From Chaunax sp. Z400 (lineage: Eukaryota > Chordata > Actinopteri > Lophiiformes > Chaunacidae): a stretch of DNA of 64,000 nucleotides. Below the pieces are notes generated by a model, which saw nothing but the letters and a program-made list of their open reading frames with translations, was not told the DNA's origin and did not search any database. Shown piece after piece: positions 61,426 to 64,000 of the stretch. Within the stretch, counting starts at the first letter, position 1. Every line of letters begins with the position of its first letter. The stretch lies in contig CM075184.1 of NCBI GenBank assembly GCA_037577475.1, positions 12,700,094 through 12,764,093 of the forward strand, in the 5' to 3' direction. The position numbers and the translations under genes were made by a program.

Positions 61426-64000
61426 TTTAAATTTTAAACCTCCAGACAAATGTCTTTCCACAGAAGAAGACAAATAATTGAAACAGATTTCATGTTTAGT
61501 TACCCTTTAATGGTACGTATTATTGTTATTCTTTACAGTCTTAAATTGTCGAAACAAATTATTTAACACTTTGCTTATCTGATGAATTAGATAAATACAA
61601 CAAAGTATTCACTATATTGTGCAGGCTTAATTATTATGCGTTTCTTCTCTTCATTCTTAACTCAATCCACGCTCTGAACACTGCTAGGGCAACAAAGCCA
61701 ACACAAAAGAAAATGATACCTTGGGGAGGTTGGTACTTCCTCTATTCTACTTGGTAATTCTCAAAACAACTGAGACTTGGACAGATCACAGATTATTTCT
61801 TTTTTAAGAAAAGTTGAAATGAATTGTACCTGCTTTTCTGGCAGGAAAGCTGGACGCCTGGTTGGCTGATTGGTTTACACACAGCAGGTGGTTTGGTACA
61901 CTTCTCTTGTCTTGGTTCAGCTTGACCATGTCAACCTAATTCCTTCCTTTCACCTCCCTGGCTCAGCCGGCTCCCTTGAGCCTACGCCTGCTATTGTTTG
62001 TTAGATGACAGGGTGGGGGCTGGGTTAGAATTGCACTGCGGGTAGAATTGTGGGTATCATGAGGACTCCGTGTCGAAGCAGAGCAACTGGAACATCTCTG
62101 TGTTTACTGCTAATAAAACACATTGAAGGCTTACATGAGAAACTGTATCTGTACTCTAAAACAGGAGCAGCCTGGTTGGGTCATCTGTGGTTACTTTAGT
62201 CAGATGTTCTCACAAACAGATAAACAATACTGGCATCTAAAAATTGTTTTAATTATGGATTGATAAGATGGTTATTAACTAATTCATTATTTTGTCTGTA
62301 AAGAGTCAGATAAAAGTAAAAAAAAAATACCTGTTGTAATTTGTCCAAATGTCCGGCAGACAAATCGTATTCTCAACACATGAGGAAACCTTACTCATAT
62401 TCCTCTGATCATTACTCAATCAACTAATCATGGCTAACAACTTTGCAACTCAAGCTGCCTGCAGTATCTATACACTGATTCTGACATGTCCCATCTCTCT
62501 CTCCTTTTCCCATTTCTCACCCGTCGCCCCCCCACTCTGACCATAGGTCAGTCGCCATCAACAGTATCTGTTACAACAATAATCCACATTCTTGCCCAGG
62601 TCACCAACTTGCATTTGACAGGGAAAAAGGCTGTGCTGGGAGCAGAAAATCCAGATAAACTAAGCTGAGCATACGTGGATTTCTCTCGCCAGCCCTTTCC
62701 ATAGTCATGAATGTTATCTCGCAGCAAACGGAAACCTGACAACAAACTGAGAGGCTCAGCCACATAGATTTCCACCCAAATACCAGTGATTCACTCCTCG
62801 TCTTACAAGTCTCAGACTTTGACCGAGGATTTGAGATCGGGCTGGAAAGAAATGTAGCTTCCTGTGTGTAGTGTACAGTTCACCATAACATTCACAGCTG
62901 TGACCAAAGCTCTAGTTTCAAGTACCTGCTTTCCTGAATTCAAAAGCTGGAAGCTGTCGAGCAAAAATAAACACTTGAGATATGCCATCCAGAAACTTCA
63001 TCAGCCGAGCTACAAAGGATATTTCACTCGTTCCAAATATTATACAAGGAAAACAAGTTGTTATTCAAGGTGTGAGATTCCCCCAGAGTCCCTCACCTCA
63101 CACTATTAATAGCTGTTCTCTGTTAGCCTGCTTCCCTTGTGTTGATGGTCTTCTGTGGGTGGTGTCTTCTCCAAACATTACAGAGACAATCCTAAACTAC
63201 ACAGCAACAAACACACTTTTCTAAAAAACAGAGTTATGCTAAATTACTTTCTATTTTTACGCTACTGGGGCTGACAGACAGATAAAATGAATAGTATACT
63301 TGGCACATCACAAACGTGTCACTTTCACTTCGCTGTCAGATTATGGAACATCTGCAACATTAAAATGACAGGATTGGCTGATTTACTAACATGCATTCAG
63401 CACTACGAAAATCTATGAAAAGCAGCGATAAAGGTGAGAGGTTAAAGCCAAGGCTGTGTGTTTACATGTGGATGAGTGTAATGCGCTCTCTTCTGCAGAC
63501 AGCACTTGAAGTGCACCCACTGTGCCGTCCCTCATGCTGCTACTTTAATAGAGCTTGCTACTCTGATTGACCTCTACACTGCTGGATCACACACAGCTCC
63601 TGGTGAACCATGTCTATCTTAATGGACAGTGATCTGCACTAGAGACATGCAATGTCCCGCAAGACAAGCCAATTCAAACACGTCATGCTGCAACATTTTT
63701 GATTGATACAAAAGGAAAACTCTCATGGTTCTCACTTTCCATGACTGATCTAACAGAGACGTCTGTCTGATAGAACATCATTTAAGGGTTCTTGGACACA
63801 CAGTGTTTGTTGCAAGTGAGTGACATGCAGGCTTTGCATGAACAGCCACTGTATCTCTGAGCTGCCAGCGTTTGGTCTTTAGAGGACAGATATCCCAGCT
63901 GCCTTACTGTGGTCAGCTCATGGTGGAACAGAACTGTCTCTGAATTCTGTGTCTCTGGTTGATCTGTATCTGTCTCAGCTGGTGTTTCTCTAGAGTTGTC

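Larger units (their letters stand above)
52276..64000 (-). other. znf609: Part of a large znf609 intron; 5' exons lie beyond the window
   Basis: The N-terminal exon of ZNF609 should encode an acidic block like YDSGDEWDIGVGNLIIDLDA. No minus-strand frame in this interval carries it, so the intron is at least 11.7 kb and the start of the gene is outside. The interval is repeat-bearing non-coding sequence, with elements listed separately. No other gene, on either strand, was recognised. Confidence 0.7.

Overview
This is a vertebrate genomic window, almost certainly from a teleost fish. It is AT-rich, has long introns, and is full of short fish-type transposon relics (Tc1-like, L2-like LINE, hAT-like, small inverted-repeat elements). 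Only a few percent codes for protein. Two genes are identified with confidence, both on the minus strand. They were recovered by finding conserved peptide segments flanked by GT/AG splice sites whose reading phases join without a break. Comparisons with human proteins are from memory; no alignment was run.

Left part (1 to about 14.6 kb): gramd2a (GRAM domain containing 2A), transcribed leftward. Four exons are clear (5691-5748, 4107-4179, 2820-2923, 1468-1566). They encode the lead-in and most of the GRAM domain; the rest of the gene lies left of base 1. A fifth, candidate N-terminal exon (14483-14587) fits the reading phase but would need a GC donor site. The introns contain a decayed Tc1-like transposon and a 5'-truncated LINE.

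Middle part (14.6-26.2 kb): mostly repeats and unassigned sequence. A CpG-rich segment at 21.3-21.6 kb with a perfect cAMP-response-element palindrome looks like a promoter, possibly bidirectional. It has donor-like sites on both strands: leftward it could serve gramd2a, rightward an unidentified gene whose second exon (23837-24004) would begin with a signal peptide.

Right part (26.2-64 kb): the 3' part of znf609 (zinc finger protein 609, a chromatin and transcription cofactor). Six coding exons (52050-52275, 38507-38594, 32504-34811, 32033-32399, 30810-31190, 30493-30566) join in frame to 1147 codons plus stop. That is the length expected for the human protein without its N-terminal exon. 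The 5' exons must lie beyond base 64000. The stop codon sits five bases before a good donor site, so the 3' UTR probably contains an intron and resumes at 29361, running to a poly(A) signal near 26266. The large introns hold an 8-bp-duplication hAT element, two copies of one inverted-repeat element, and long CA/TG microsatellites.

No CRISPR array, operon, rRNA or convincing tRNA was seen. No clearly new biological system was found. The most useful leads are the CpG promoter with its candidate secreted-protein exon, the GC-AG intron, the 3' UTR intron, and lineage-specific changes in the ZNF609 C-terminal region.
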